From contig CAJZBQ010000034.1 of assembly GCA_914767885.1 (NCBI GenBank), forward strand, positions 124,001-188,000: a DNA stretch of 64,000 bases, written 5' to 3'. The notes under the pieces were generated by a model, which saw nothing but the letters and a program-made list of their open reading frames with translations, had not been told where the DNA came from and did not search any database. Origin of the DNA: Blepharisma stoltei. Lineage: Eukaryota > Ciliophora > Heterotrichea > Heterotrichida > Blepharismidae. Made by a program: the position numbers and the translations under genes. Below, piece by piece: positions 33,424 through 44,377 of the stretch (positions are counted from its first letter, which is position 1; each line of letters starts with the position of its first letter).

Positions 33424-33660
33424 TAGTAGTCTTTATAGAGGAATCAACCCTTGAAGATAAAGAAATATTGATAAATTGCTAATAAAAAATTGAAAAAATT
33501 TTGATAAAATTTATGTAATGAATTAGAGTCGATACTAGGTAAAATATAATATAAAAAGGTCTAATGCGCCAATATTATTTGTTTATTTTTGTATCTCCCA
33601 AAATTGCCATTCTTATTATTTCACATTTAACTGTTGCAATTTAGTTATGACTATACTGAA

Positions 33661-33867
33661 TTAAGGCTTTAGCAATTCTTGGCGAAGCTGCTGTGTAAAC
33701 ATATCTCCTGGCTGTTCTTCTTCCCAGTCCTCTTCCCACTGCTGTATATCAAACTCTTCTTCTTTGCTTTCCCCCCAATTTTCATCCTCAAACTCTTCTA
33801 GTTCATCATCTTCTTCAATTGCCAAAACCTGATGCTTTGATTCTTCTACTTCCATTCGCTCACTCAT
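33661..33867 (-). CDS. SEM1: SEM1/DSS1, small acidic proteasome and TREX-2 subunit
   Basis: 68 residues, typical for SEM1/DSS1 (about 70-90). It shows the two acidic-aromatic blocks (EEDDELEEFEDENWGES and DIQQWEEDWEEEQPGDM) and the C-terminal helix MFTQQLRQELLK that mark the family. SEM1 is an intrinsically disordered part of the 26S proteasome lid, and also of TREX-2 and BRCA2-type complexes. The start is the first Met; the stop is TAA. The frame is short but the composition and motif order are distinctive. Confidence 0.85.
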   Translation of the reverse strand: MSERMEVEESKHQVLAIEEDDELEEFEDENWGESKEEEFDIQQWEEDWEEEQPGDMFTQQLRQELLKP

Positions 33868-34187
33868 ATTTATATCAAAGTCCTTTTATAAAGATTTCTT
33901 CAAGATTGAGATCAATTATAATTTAAAAATTGAAAAAAAAATAAGAAAAGCATAATTAAAGCTATGATAAGTCTTAAGCTCGGTTAATCTTATTTCATTT
34001 GTAGCCTGATTTTATTTTTAGATTTAATTTTTAAACTAAGCTTAATTTAATTTTTTCTTTTATTAACGCTTAAGAAAAGTTAGGGAGCTATTAGCCTAAA
34101 ACTCTACTGAATACGCTTGGGAGATTTTCTTTGAAGTTTTCTTTTTCTGTTAATCCAGCAAGAACAATTGCCGCAAGTTTTATATGC
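33868..34187. other. intergenic, AT-rich
   Basis: 320 bp between SEM1 and the small membrane-protein gene. No coding frame or element end seen. Confidence 0.5.
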
Positions 34188-34578
34188 CTAAAAAGATTGT
34201 ATTGGCATTAAATTTTTTTTAATGAAAAATTTAAATAAAATCTTAAAATTAGCTCAATGCAGAATAATAAAGTTGATGACACATAATGCAAACACAAAGT
34301 GATGGACTCCAGATTCCCAGTTTCCTGAGTCAATTTCATTATTCCAAACAGATCCCCAGTAGCAAAGCCAAATAAAATCAACAATAAAAGTAATGATCAT
34401 TAAATAGAAAACCCTGATTCTTTGAGACTACATAAATTATCACCTTGTCAGCTTCAGACCATATGAGCCAAGCAAATACAAATAGTGGCAAATTGAAATC
34501 TGGCCTAGCGAGGCAGCAAAGAATTGAGATTCCAGCAATGATGAGGAAAGCTTTTGGGACAAGTCCTTCGAGTTCCAT
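34188..34578 (-). CDS. small four-helix membrane protein with a 16-nt intron
   Basis: 124 residues after removing a 16-nt GT-AG intron (34428-34443). Start MELEGLVPKAFLII. Four hydrophobic stretches are visible: AFLIIAGISILCCL, PLFVFAWLIW, VFYLMIITFIVDFIWLCYW and FVFALCVINFIIL. In-frame TGA gives Trp in ILH-W-ANFK. Size and layout recall AGTRAP-like or similar small tetraspan proteins, but I see no diagnostic motif, so function is not assigned. Without the intron the frame runs into a TGA and then TAA. Confidence 0.65.
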
Positions 34579-35408
34579 TATTTATAAATACGAAGATTAA
34601 ATTAAATTTTAACTTGAGCCTATTTATCTTGAATTTAAAAAGAACTGGCTTATATTTGCATAATTATTTTAAATAGTTATAGGATTTTCTTATGAAAATA
34701 AGAGAGATTAACTCCCTTTAATTAAAACAATTATAGGGATTTTCTATTTTTTGAAAACTACTCAGGTTGAAATGTTTAGACAATGTTAATCTTATTTTAT
34801 TATTATTATTTGATTGAACTAATGGAATAATTAAAATATGGCGTCTTCGTCTGGGCATGGCCTCTGACCATGCAGCTCGACTCATATTTTAATTATATCC
34901 GGCAAGGTTTCGCTATTTCAGAGATGGACGGCAATGCTAGGTAAGCAATTCTGGTGGAGTACAGAGCCTAGCCCTAGTCTACTCTCAGAGATGGTTTTTT
35001 CCTCGTGGGGAAGGAGAGCACGGCAGTTGGAAAGGGGAAGCCCAGCAGAGTCCACACGACCCATCGGGCAACTCCCTAGCGTGAAACTGGGCGTTACGTC
35101 CCAGGCTATGTGTTTCTCCTTTTTGCCGAAAGCCTACCAGAAAATCCATTTTTTGGGTTTTCGGAATGGCAACCCATGTCACAAGCAAGTAGTTCATCCA
35201 TGAGCTGTCGAAGCCGGCAACACTTGCCCCTAGGCGCACCTTGGTGAACGAAGCGGACCGGTCCAGAGGTCTGTGGGCCCGATGCGACGAAAGGCGAGCG
35301 GAGGTCTGGGCTCTGCCAACCCCGTAGTGGACGTTAAGCGTTATAAGTAGTAAGCTAAGTTAAGATTGAACTAATGGATGCTAAAAATGATATTTAATTA
35401 TCACTAAT
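34579..35408. other. intergenic with a full-length retroposon
   Basis: This divergent-promoter space lies between the small membrane-protein gene and the PI4K gene. Apart from the retroposon at 34827-35363 it is AT-rich. No additional gene is seen; the frames inside the retroposon are not conserved between copies. Confidence 0.5.
34827..35363 (+). mobile_element. SINE-like retroposon, best full-length copy
   Basis: 537 bp flanked by a perfect 15-bp duplication GATTGAACTAATGGA (34812-34826 and 35364-35378). Head: ATAATTAAAATATGGCGTC, then a 6-bp-stem hairpin (GCATGG/CCATGC) and TCGACTC. The core GGTAAGCAATTCTGG and GTTGGAAAGGGGAAGC are shared with other copies. The 3' end is a short AAGTTAA-type tail. 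It is GC-richer than its surroundings. It has no coding frame shared with other copies, so it is non-autonomous. Confidence 0.85.
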
Positions 35409-37764
35409 ATGTCCAGTGATGGGTCTTTACTCCGCTTTTTCAATTCAGAATATTTCACATTAGAGCATCTTCTATATTATTTACACAAGCGTGAAGAGCC
35501 TGGAATTCGCAGTTTTCTTGTCAATAAACTCTACACATTCCCTCTTGAAGATATTTCTTTTTATATTCCACAGCTCATGAATCTTATAATTGAAAGACAA
35601 GACTCAGAAGATTTAGAGCGATTTTTTTTAGAATCTAGCATCAAATCTCACGATTTTGCAATAAAATTTTACTGATTTTTAAATGGTGCCTTAAATGATG
35701 AAATTCCGAATAAACAAGATAAACTTGAGCGTATAAGCCATGACTTAGAAATGGTTATTGTTAATGCTACCCTTCCTAAGCAAAGCAATTCAACAGAGAC
35801 TCCACATTTATTTCCTCTTGATCTTAATCAGATTATATTATTATAAGTTTGAATGGGTCTTCGGGCCCCTCTCTGCCTTCGCCAGCTTCAAAATTCTTAT
35901 CCTAGGCATCGGTTTTCTCTAGCACCCTTTCTATAGATGTCACCAAAAAAAGGTGGCTTCGCCATCTCTCAGGGAGACGCACCCAGACAATTTCTTGGAC
36001 AACTCCTAGTAGTCAGCATGATCTATCTGGGGATGGAGATAGAACACAATTCTGAATCCTCCTTCTGATACCCATTACCTTCGTACTTAGAAGTGTGGAG
36101 TTTTCACATATGGAGTCGGTTTCCTTGTCTATAGTACTATAGTACGGAGTAAAAATCCCGTGGCGGTGTCCCGATCAGGGAGAAAAAGCCACACCGGGCA
36201 CAAGTTCCAGGCTTTAGACCCAAATCACGAGGGTATGGGAGGGATTGGTCGGATAAGTCACCATTTATTTGTATATCTTGATCTTGAAGAATCAGAAATC
36301 GAAAAATTTTCAAGAAAAAGTATCAGGAATGACTATTTCAACTATCAGCAAAAATCAATAGGACTATTATGCAAAATCTCAGTCGCACTATTAACAATCC
36401 CACTTGAGCAAAGAAATGAAAAGTTAAAAAATTGGCTTTCAGGGATGGACAGCTGGCTAAAAGAAACCAAACAAAAATACCATGATGGCATTTATTCAGA
36501 CTACGCTAAAAGAATTTTTCGAGGAATTTTTATCCCGTTTAAATTTGTTGAAAATCCTGATAAAGAAATAAGCCAAGTTGTAAAAATCATTAGTGAGGAG
36601 TCATGCTGCTTCTGTACAAAAGCAAGAGTTCCTTATAAGCTGTTAATGGAAACAGTAGAAATGAGTGAAATAGAGCCAACTATGACAGACCGTATTCAGA
36701 TAGAAACCAATGGAGTTAATATTACAGTTGACCAAGAAGTAGAAGAAATTGATGTCAGTCAAGTTGATAAAATGGTAAATAAAGAAAATGAGAGGTTTCA
36801 AGGGTTTGAAGATTACGCTGAAGAAGTCCAAAAAACAGAAAGGGAAGGAAACAGTGTTGTCGAGGATTCAGAAAATAATGTCAATAATTCAAGTGCTCCA
36901 GACAGCCCATGAGGGGAGTCTTGGTCAGAATTATCAAAAAGAATAAAAAATAATTCGTCGTTTGGGCAGTATAATTCTTGAAAGCTGAGAGCAATAATTG
37001 TTAAAGGACTTGATGACCTTCGGCAGGAATATCTTGCAATGCAATTTATAAAAAAATTGAAGCTGATTTTTGATGAAGCCCATCTCTCAATTTTTTTAAG
37101 GCCTTATGACATTTTAGTTGTGTCGCACAATATGGGGATGATTGAATTTATGCCTGACACCCTTTCTATACACGCAATTAAAAAAAATTCAAAAAATTAT
37201 TCTTCACTATTAGATTTTTATTTGACGACATGGTCGAATAATTTTGAAGAAGCCCAAAAAAATTTTATTGATAGTTTAGCTGGATATTCGCTTTTATGCT
37301 ACATCTTAAACATTAAGGATCGTCATAATGGGAATATCTTAATTGATGGAGCTGGCCATATAATTCATATAGATTTTGGCTTCCTATTCACAAACAGCCC
37401 AGGAGGTAATATTAATTTTGAAACAGCCCCATTCAAGCTTACAAAAGAAATGATAGAACTTATGGGTGGGATGGACAGCGAAATGTTTAGATACTATAAA
37501 TGCTTGCTTATACAAGGGTTTTTAGAATTAAGAAAACACGTTGATAAGCTAGAAATTCTAATTTCTATGATGGCTCCTGGAAGAAAGTTACCTTGCTTTA
37601 GAGATTTTGATAGAGCTGTTCATGAATTTCGAGAAAGATTCCATCTGAGTAAAACTGATGAAAAATGCATAGCGTTAATTGATTCACTAGTCTATAATGC
37701 AGCTAATAATTGGAGAACAAATAGATATGATGCATTTCAACGATACAGTAATGGGATTCTATAG
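35409..37764 (+). CDS. phosphatidylinositol 4-kinase, type III beta-like (interrupted)
   Basis: 632 residues after removing the insertion 35814-36270. The N-terminal part (LLRFFNSEYFTLEHLLYYLHKR) and EEPGIRSFLVNKLYTFPLEDI form the helical lipid-kinase-unique domain. The PI3/4-kinase domain starts near residue 370: IVKGLDDLRQEYLAMQFI, catalytic loop NIKDRHNGNILID, and IHIDFGFLF. The C-terminal LAMQ..SLVYNAANNWRTNRYDAFQ is typical of PI4K. It makes PI4P at Golgi or plasma membrane by family. TGA codes for Trp in IKFY-W-FLNGA and SP-W-GES. Length is short for PI4K-beta, as the linker between the domains is compact. Confidence 0.9.
35814..36270. mobile_element. retroposon-like insertion in the PI4K gene
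   Basis: 457 bp between copies of CATTTATTT (35805-35813 and 36262-36270). GC-rich middle. The segment near 36195-36220 (GGGCACAAGTTCCAGGCTTT) resembles the core of the 540-bp family. Excision joins TPHLF to VYLDLEESE in frame. Confidence 0.7.
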
Positions 37765-37958
37765 ACACAAATTATAATGTAAAACTTTATTTGATTAATT
37801 GTTGCCTAGCTAGTTCTTAGATTTAAACTTAAATAAAGAATTAAATTGACAAAAGGCCATATTAATTTTCTATTTAATTTCAGCAAAATAATGCATAAAA
37901 GTAATTCAATCACGCCAGCATTATTAAATATCCATCAATAAATTAGGAAGGAAAATAA

Positions 37959-38952
37959 ATGTCAATTGAAGGTCTTCGGAAGATTGCTGAAGAAAAGCGA
38001 TATAATTTGCTTAAATCATCAATCCACCTATTCAAAAACAATTTTATAACTAACTGCTCCCTCCTTTAAACAAAAAAATTTTTGAGGGTGATCAAATTAT
38101 TTAAAATAATTATAAATAAAATTTGGAGTAAATTTCTTATTCGAAATTCAAAAAATTCCAATTGATTTTAATTACAAAATTTATGTTTCAAAATGCAGTT
38201 TGTTTAAATTTTATATATTTATTAAAGATCTCATAAAATAATTTAAATTAAAATTTGTTATTTATTTACCAAAAAAAAAGAAAATTTTCCAATAGTTTTT
38301 TTCGTTCAAAAAAATTAAGCATATAGCAGAAGAAGTGAACCCCAGCCACGATTCAAGTTTTGAACCATGAATGAAAGATCCACCAAGTAAGAAAATCACA
38401 CCGTTGCACATAAAGCCTGAAGAGCCTACCGAAATTATCCCAAAACCATTCATTATATATCGACGAGTTAATTCAAACAGGGTTATTTCTGTTATAAGAA
38501 GACGAGAATTTGCCCCAATAACTGTAAACGAATTAACAAAAATTACATTAGGAGAAAAAGATGATGTAACTGAAGATAGCAGGATTATTGTAGCTCACCA
38601 AAGAACTCCACATCACAAGCCGTCACTTTCTTTGTCAAGTGGGAAATCAATTTCTCATAGAAAAACCCGCAGTCTACACAGAAGAGAATTTACCAAAATT
38701 TTTGAGACGGAAAAATATTATGATACCGCAGGCGAGAGTAATTATAAAAACACAAATATTGGAAGAAAAGCAGTACCTGTGTATACGAATTTTTCAAGAG
38801 GATTAAATAATGTGATTGAACATAAAAGAAATCCTAGTTTATTAAGACATAAAGAGAATTCAAATTCTCTTTCCTCTCTAAACTTGAAGCGAAATGCATC
38901 ATCTATTCTTGCAGAGAGACACCATTTTTCGAAAAAAGCCTCAAATCGGTAA
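37959..38952 (+). CDS. hypothetical basic, disordered protein (interrupted by a MITE)
   Basis: 242 residues after removing the insertion 38051-38315. It starts MSIEGLRKIAEEKRYNLL. After the join (NNFIT-KHIAEEVNPS) the frame runs through a TGA (FEP-W-MKDPP) to TAA at 38950-38952. It is Lys/Arg/Ser-rich with repeated RRREF or HRREF motifs (VIRRREFAPI, LHRREFTKI). No membrane segment or known domain. The exact frame restoration by TAA-flanked excision supports a real gene. Function unknown. Confidence 0.65.
38051..38315 (-). mobile_element. degenerate MITE family 1 as IES
   Basis: 265 bp flanked by TAA (38051-38053 and 38316-38318). Left end CTGCTCCCTCC, right end TTCGTTCAAAA, eroded versions of the family termini. 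The interior GTTTCAAAATGCAGTTTGTTTAAA matches the family interior. Confidence 0.7.
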
Positions 38953-38975
38953 TTTTAATGATTTAACTAAATATC

Positions 38976-39206
38976 TAACTCCTTCCTCCTAGTGAACGAG
39001 CAAAATTTCCTTGCTACCTCTTAGAGGCTGTTTTAGAATGCAAGCTATTTAAAATTTAATAGAATTAGCTTGAGATTTGTTATATAAATATCACTTATAT
39101 TAAAATACTTTTGTATAAAAATATTTATATTAAAAATTTTTTGCTTACTATTGGAAGGAATTTTTTTTGTCCCCAAAAATGGCTTTGCTCATATATGGAG
39201 AGAGGA
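38976..39206 (-). mobile_element. degenerate MITE family 1, intergenic
   Basis: Left end TAACTCCTTCCTCCTAGTGA. The interior AATGCAAGCTATTTAAAATT and a right end near TTTGCTCATATATGGAGAGAG recall the family. The boundaries are not sharp and no matching flank is seen. Confidence 0.55.
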
Positions 39207-39220
39207 AGCAAGCAGTTTTT

Positions 39221-39923
39221 CTAATGAGCAAAATCTTCAAGTTTTTTGAGCATAGGAACTTCCATTTCTTCTTCCCAGTTTTTGTTGACCATCTCAATTT
39301 TTTCTTTCATCTGATCAAGAGTATCCTTAAGTATGCTTGCAAACCTAGAAGACATATCATCAATTTTCTTTCTTAGCTCCTTAACTTCTTCTTCTTTCTC
39401 TCTCAAAACTCCTTCTTTTTCTTTCATAATTTCTTGCAGCTGCGAGTCTCTTTGCTGGATTTTCACTTGGTTTTGTTCAATTCTTTCTTCTAAAACTTTG
39501 ATTTTTTCATCTTTTTCTTGTTGCATTGATTTATATTGTCTGGTCATGTCACAAGTGACGTCCCAAGTCCTTTTCTTTTCTTCTTCTATAACTTATTGGC
39601 TAAATTTATCCTTATTAGAAGCAATCTAAAGGCCAGATTTCCATAGTAATTATTTTCTATAGCTGGGAAATAGGAAGAATTCATCCATTAAGCTATAAAT
39701 CATTACAGAGTATATTAACTTTGGCTCTTAGTTCGTTTTCAGAAGCTCTTTCTCTATCAGCTGCTTCAGTTTCTTGGATTAGAATTTGCTGAAGTGATCT
39801 CCATTCAACTAGTCTAGCATTATATTGCTCTTCAACTGATAAATTAGCTAGAGGATTTTCTGGCTCTTTCTTTGCCTTGCCTTTTTTGACTCCTTTTTTG
39901 TCACCTTTTTTCTTTACTCCCAT
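39221..39923 (-). CDS. coiled-coil protein, DRC12/CCDC153-like
   Basis: 197 residues after removing a 109-bp TA-flanked insertion (39589-39697). A Lys-rich N-terminus (MGVKKKGDKKGVKKGKAKK) precedes a continuous coiled coil. EEQYNARLVEWRSLQQILIQET, TWDVTCDMTRQYKSM and MSSRFASILKDTLDQMKEKI recall small coiled-coil subunits of the axonemal nexin-dynein regulatory complex, most closely DRC12. This is recognition by eye, not by search; other ciliary coiled coils remain possible. The join ILCND-LEEEKKRTWD keeps the heptads in register. A ciliary role fits the organism. Confidence 0.6.
39589..39697. mobile_element. 109-bp TA-flanked IES in the DRC12-like gene
   Basis: AT-rich with many stops. TATAA/TTATAG-type ends, TA at 39587-39588 and 39696-39697. 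Removal restores one open frame. Confidence 0.75.
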
Positions 39924-40043
39924 TATGAATTGATTGCAAACGTTATTTAAATAAATTTAAGTGTTTATAAGTATATATTAAATAATATATTAAGCCAATG
40001 GGTGTTTTTAGAATCTTTTTTACAAAAACTATAAATTATTGTG

Positions 40044-40832
40044 TTAAATTTTAGAGAATTCAGTTCCATTGTCAATCCCGTACTCATTTGATGGTCTCTT
40101 ATATCCCGATATCCTATCTAACGCTCTGCTTACTTTTTTGCTGATAATCCACATATAATGAGCAATTAGAATCCCTGAAATTAAATCAATAGTATAATGA
40201 CCCCTCAAAAATATCATAACCCAAAACTCGATAAAAACAGTCGCAATTGATATCCACATAAGACCCCTTTTACCCCTCGCATGACTATCTAATGACAAAA
40301 TCGTTATGACGCCTACATGCCCTGAAAAGAAAAAATCATTTGTCACATAGTAAGATACTGTCAATGAAGGAAAACCAGGATACCCCCAAGCTTGCCCATA
40401 AGGAAATTCCATAACAAAGATATTCTGTATGAGCCCTCTAAAAGCATAAAAACAAAAAAGACAAATTGCAGTCCTTCATGTTTTTCCCCAAAGGATAAAA
40501 TTGGTAGCATAGTTTACTACAAGTATATCTACTAGAAAAGAGGAAATAATAAGCATGATGCTCCTTGGAGTTTCATTCTCTCTAAAAAATTGATTTATGG
40601 GCCGAGTAGCTTGAAATAGCCCATCTCATATACAATCTACATTGGCTGATTGTAAGGTTATTCCAGTTATTGCATTTGCAACGATAAGGGTGCCAAAAGC
40701 AACGACTATAAAGATTCTGATGAAAAATAAGCTTTGAGATGTCCTATCTTTCCAGTTTTCTTGCAAAAAAAAGTGAGTCCATGATGGTTTTCGCTTGACT
40801 ATCTTCCCTGTTAATAGGCTCTCCACTTCCAT
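40044..40832 (-). CDS. PAP2-C family lipid transferase (sphingomyelin-synthase/PDCT-like)
   Basis: 262 residues with about six membrane helices (RIFIVVAFGTLIVANAI, SIMLIISSFLVDILVV, TAICLFCFYAF and others). The PAP2-C catalytic triad is present: His in FFFSGHVG, then His and Asp in RGHYTIDLISG. These residues form the active site of sphingomyelin synthases and of plant phosphatidylcholine:diacylglycerol cholinephosphotransferase. It likely moves a phosphobase headgroup between lipids in the Golgi or plasma membrane. TGA encodes Trp in VDCI-W-DGLF. No N-terminal SAM domain. Substrate cannot be told from sequence. Confidence 0.8.
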
Positions 40833-40978
40833 TTTATCAGTTTATATAAGATAATCAGCATTTCAAGCGTTAATTTTGCATTTAATAACTTCTAGTAGCA
40901 ATTTAGAATAACAATATTGGCTTTAAATTAGTATTTTATAACAGAAATAAATTAGCATTTATTTTGATTTTATGGTCA

Positions 40979-43925
40979 TTAATTAATACCCTGATGAGGA
41001 AGTGAGCAAATATTGACTTTTTGTGCGAACAGTAATGAGTAAATCGTCTCCTGCAACTTAACTTAACTTATTAACCATGACGTTTAACGTCTCCTACGGG
41101 GTTCTCTTCCAGGACTACCACCACGCTCTCGTCGCTCGGGGCCCACTAGTTGCTGGGACAGCTAGCTTTGATCTCCAACGCGCGCCTCCTGCGCAATGTT
41201 CCGGCTTCGACGGCTCATGAATGAGCTACTTTCTCTGTAACGGGGGGTTGTCTGCTGGGAAATTCCAAAAAATGGAATTTCTGGCCGACTTCCAGCAAAA
41301 GAGGAAAACTTGTAGCCCGGGCGAAACTCCCGGTTTCTCGCTAGAGATTTGTCCGATTGGCCTAGGGATTACCTGTAGGCACTGCTGGGCTTCCCCTTTC
41401 CAACTCCAAGCTCCCTCTTCCCTCGAGGTAAAATCCTAACCTGAGAACGGACTAGGATCAGGCTCTGTACACTGCCAGAATTGCTTACCTGATATTGCTG
41501 TCCATCTCTAGCTAGGCAAAACCTTGCCGGATATAATTAAATAGGGCTCGAAACTGTCTGGCCGAAAGGCCAGACCCAAGTTGAGACGCCATATTTTTAA
41601 TTATAAATCGTCTCCTGCAAGTTTATTGCAAGAGGAGAAATATTTACAAACATAAGGGTTTTTCCATCGCCTCCTAATGAATTCTGTAAAATGGTCGTGA
41701 GTTTGGAATTTCTGAAGGGTATATATCCACGTTTTTCAACAAGGGCTTGAATCACATCTCTTAGCGCGCTTAAAGACCTATTTATATTTTTTGTTTCTTC
41801 TAGCCTATCACCTTCTGCATTAGAATTCTTTAACTTTTCAGATCCGGCCAAGTCGATTAAATTTAATGTACCATTAATTTCTTCAATGCCTTTTCTCCCA
41901 TTAATTTTTAATTGAAATAAACAATGAGATCTTGATGAATGAGCATTGCATGAAGTTTGGGCCTCTGATCGTTGTTTTCTTGCTTTTGTTAAAAGAGGGT
42001 ATAAATCTTCATAGCTGTATATATCAATATAAACTGGATTTATCATTGATACGCTAAATGCTGTCATCTTTTTTGAGTTTTCCAGTAAATCTAAGATCTG
42101 CTCATTATAAATTTCTATAATTGAAACTTGGAAATTGAAATTCCACCCAAGTAATTTCAATTTTTCACTGCTCTGAAATAGCTGCTCAACTGATTTCTGA
42201 ATAATCCCTTTTCCTTGTGAAATCCCCATAAAATCTTTTGGACCTTCCATTGTATAAGTTTTTCCTGACCCAGTCTGTCCATATGCAAAAATACATACTT
42301 TATAGCCATCTAAAGCACTTTGAACGAGCTGGGAAATTTCTCCAAACAGCTCATCAATTGTGACTTGTGGGCCAAATACTCTATCGAATCTAAAAGAATT
42401 TGCTTTATCTGGTTTATGAATTGTGATGAGTTTTCTATCAATTTCAATATTTGCTGGCTCTTCCATTTCATTTTCCAACAATGGCCGAATTTTGCAGAAG
42501 ACCCTTATATTTCCTTTTAGCTCTTGTAGCCTATTATGTAGCACCTTAATTTCAGCATAATCTTGCAGCCTTTGTCTTTGTAAGTTATCAATCTCTTCAG
42601 CATAAGACTGCTTTATTATTTCAAGATTTTCAATTTCCTCTTGCTGAGATAAGACTAAACTTTTTATTTTATCTCTTTCTGCAATTGAATTTTGAAGTTT
42701 TGCTTGTGCAGCTTGCTTAATTTCTCTAATATTTTGAAGATCTATACTTTTTTCAATTGATAACTTTTCAAGCGCTTCTCTTTTTGGACGGAGAAACTCT
42801 AATTGGTTTTTTTCTTGTGCTATTTTGCCTTTGAGTTCAAAAATCCTAGCAAGTTTATTGTTTCTTGTTTTCTCGAGCTCGATTTCTATTTCTTTAATTT
42901 TTGTACTTTCTAATTCGATATCTGTATTTAAATTTTGCAACGAGCTTATTTTTGATTGTATTTGAGCTTCCCTTCTTTCGAGGAATTTTGATTGGATATT
43001 TTTGAAATTTTCCAAGTACTTAAAAAATATTTCATATTCCTCTTTCAGAAGCTCAGTCCCTCGTATCTTCACACGACGACTATTTCATAACGACTATTTT
43101 TTTTTGGCCTATTTTGTTTTGGCCTATTTTTTTTTTGGCCTATTTTTTTTCACCTATTTTTTTTTGGCCTATTTTTTTTGGCCTATTTTTTTTTTCACCT
43201 ATTTTTTTTTGGCCTATTTTTTTTTGGCCTATTTTTTTTTTTGGCCTATTTTTTTTTTGGCCTATTTTTTTGGCCTTTTTTTTGACAATTTTTTAACTAT
43301 TTTTTACTAATATTTGGGCATAATTCCATACTAATTGTTTTAATCTAATTTTTAATGTGTTTTAAACGATTTAACCAACAAAAAATGCAACCTCAACAGA
43401 TTTCTTACTCCATGAATACTAATTCATTTGCTTTTAAAATTTCGAGAATTTTAGATTTAATTAGGAGTTTTTCACTTAATTTACTCAATATTAATCGCGT
43501 AAGGAAAGGCCTCTGTTTCTCAATAAGGTTTTAGTACTCTCAGCAGCTTCATGAATGAGGCTAGGCAAAAAAAATAGGCCAAAAAAAATAGGCCAAAAAA
43601 AATAGGCCAAAAAAAAATAGGCCAAAAAAAAATAGGCCAAAAAAAAATAGGCCAAAAAAAATATGCCAAAAAAAAAATAGGCCAAAAAAAAATAGGCAAA
43701 AAAAAATAGGCCAAAAAAAAATAGTCGTTATGAATAGTCGTCGTGTGAAGGAACCTCAGTCCCTTGGACTTTCATGAGGAGCGCGGCTTTTTTGTAAGAT
43801 CCTAATATTTTTTTTGGTTTTTCAGAAAAATAAATTCCGGGAGTTTGGTTGAGAGTTTGACCTTTAATTGAAGGTTGGAGCCTATTTGGGATGACAATGA
43901 GCTCTGGCTTAGGAGTTTGTGACAT
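40979..43925 (-). CDS. kinesin-14-type C-terminal motor (interrupted twice)
   Basis: 559 residues after removing a foldback element (43062-43764) and a retroposon (41057-41620). It starts MSQTPKPELIVIPNRLQPS, then a coiled-coil stalk (about 60-235), then the motor: ELKGNIRVFCKIRPLL, P-loop GQTGSGKTYTM, NAHSSRSHCLF, LIDLAGSEKL, FRNSKLTTILQNSLGG. The end of the motor (LQETI-YSLLFAQKVNICSL) is only recovered after retroposon removal. The motor behind its stalk with a neck reading LKGNIRVFCKIRP marks minus-end-directed kinesin-14 (Ncd/KIFC). Total coding length is exactly divisible by three. Role in spindle or cortical microtubules by family. Confidence 0.88.
41057..41620 (-). mobile_element. SINE-like retroposon in kinesin-14
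   Basis: Flanked by a perfect 17-bp duplication TAAATCGTCTCCTGCAA (41040-41056 and 41604-41620). In minus orientation it has the AATTAAAAATATGGCGTC head, an 8-bp-stem hairpin (GTCTGGCC/GGCCAGAC), the GGTAAGCAATTCTGG core and a TAAGTTAAGTTAAG tail. It interrupts the last strand of the motor domain. Confidence 0.9.
43062..43754. mobile_element. foldback element with tandem-repeat inverted arms
   Basis: The arms begin TTCACACGACGACTATT(T)CATAACGACTATT and continue as about a dozen GGCCTATTTTTTTT units on the left (43090-43280), with the inverse units on the right (43565-43720). A 280-bp unique centre lies between. It is flanked by a perfect 10-bp duplication CTCAGTCCCT (43052-43061 and 43755-43764). 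Excision joins KVQGTE to LLKEEYE in frame. Confidence 0.85.
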
Positions 43926-44377
43926 AACTTGGATTTATATTAAAAAATTAAGAAAAAGTGTATAAGAGAAAATGAGATATATGAGCCTATACAATTTGAA
44001 AGAAAAAGAGATTGGCCTTGTGTGATAGGTTGAAATAGTTAAGGATGCACAACAAACTAGCTTGGAAGGGTAAAACAAATAATTGAACAAAATTTGCAGA
44101 GTATGTATTTTGACATAGAGGAAATGTATCTTAAAGGCATACTTTTAAAAGTGTTCATGGCTATTAGAAGCAATTAGAAAAATCAAAATAATTGAAAAAA
44201 TCTTAATTTCAAACAGACATAGGCTATAGTTGATGTTTATTAAACTGCAGATTATACAGGTCAGTTTGTAACAGAGGGAAATTTTCAGATCAAGAAGTGT
44301 TAAATCTAAACCAAAAAAATTATAATTATGATAATATTTACCGTTTTATCTAATCTACTTGATACAAAATCTTAATA
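43926..44377. other. intergenic between kinesin-14 and the DUF1015/CAP gene
   Basis: 452 bp, AT-rich, divergent gene starts on both sides. No further gene or element ends seen. Confidence 0.5.

Noticed and set aside
34934-35239. Open frames on both strands inside the retroposon at 34827-35363
   Set aside because: They are not preserved in the other copies (41057, 45841, 54740), use non-ATG starts and match no family, so they reflect GC-richer DNA.
35280-35310. Hammerhead-like CCGATG..GACGAAAGG motif in the retroposon
   Set aside because: It lacks the strict CTGANGA core and I could not draw the three helices.
36160-36912. PI4K central part as a gene with its own start in the GC-rich stretch at 36160
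   Set aside because: That start lies in the inserted element; a 9-bp duplication (CATTTATTT) allows exact removal and joins the N-terminal kinase region.
43002-43714. Frames encoding repeated AYFFLAYFFWPIF-type peptides
   Set aside because: They are the translation of the GGCCTATTTTTTTT tandem arrays of the foldback element, not genes.
43062-43764. Possible CRISPR array because of regular units
   Set aside because: The 14-bp units are contiguous with no unique spacers, the arms are inverted to each other, and the genome is eukaryotic.
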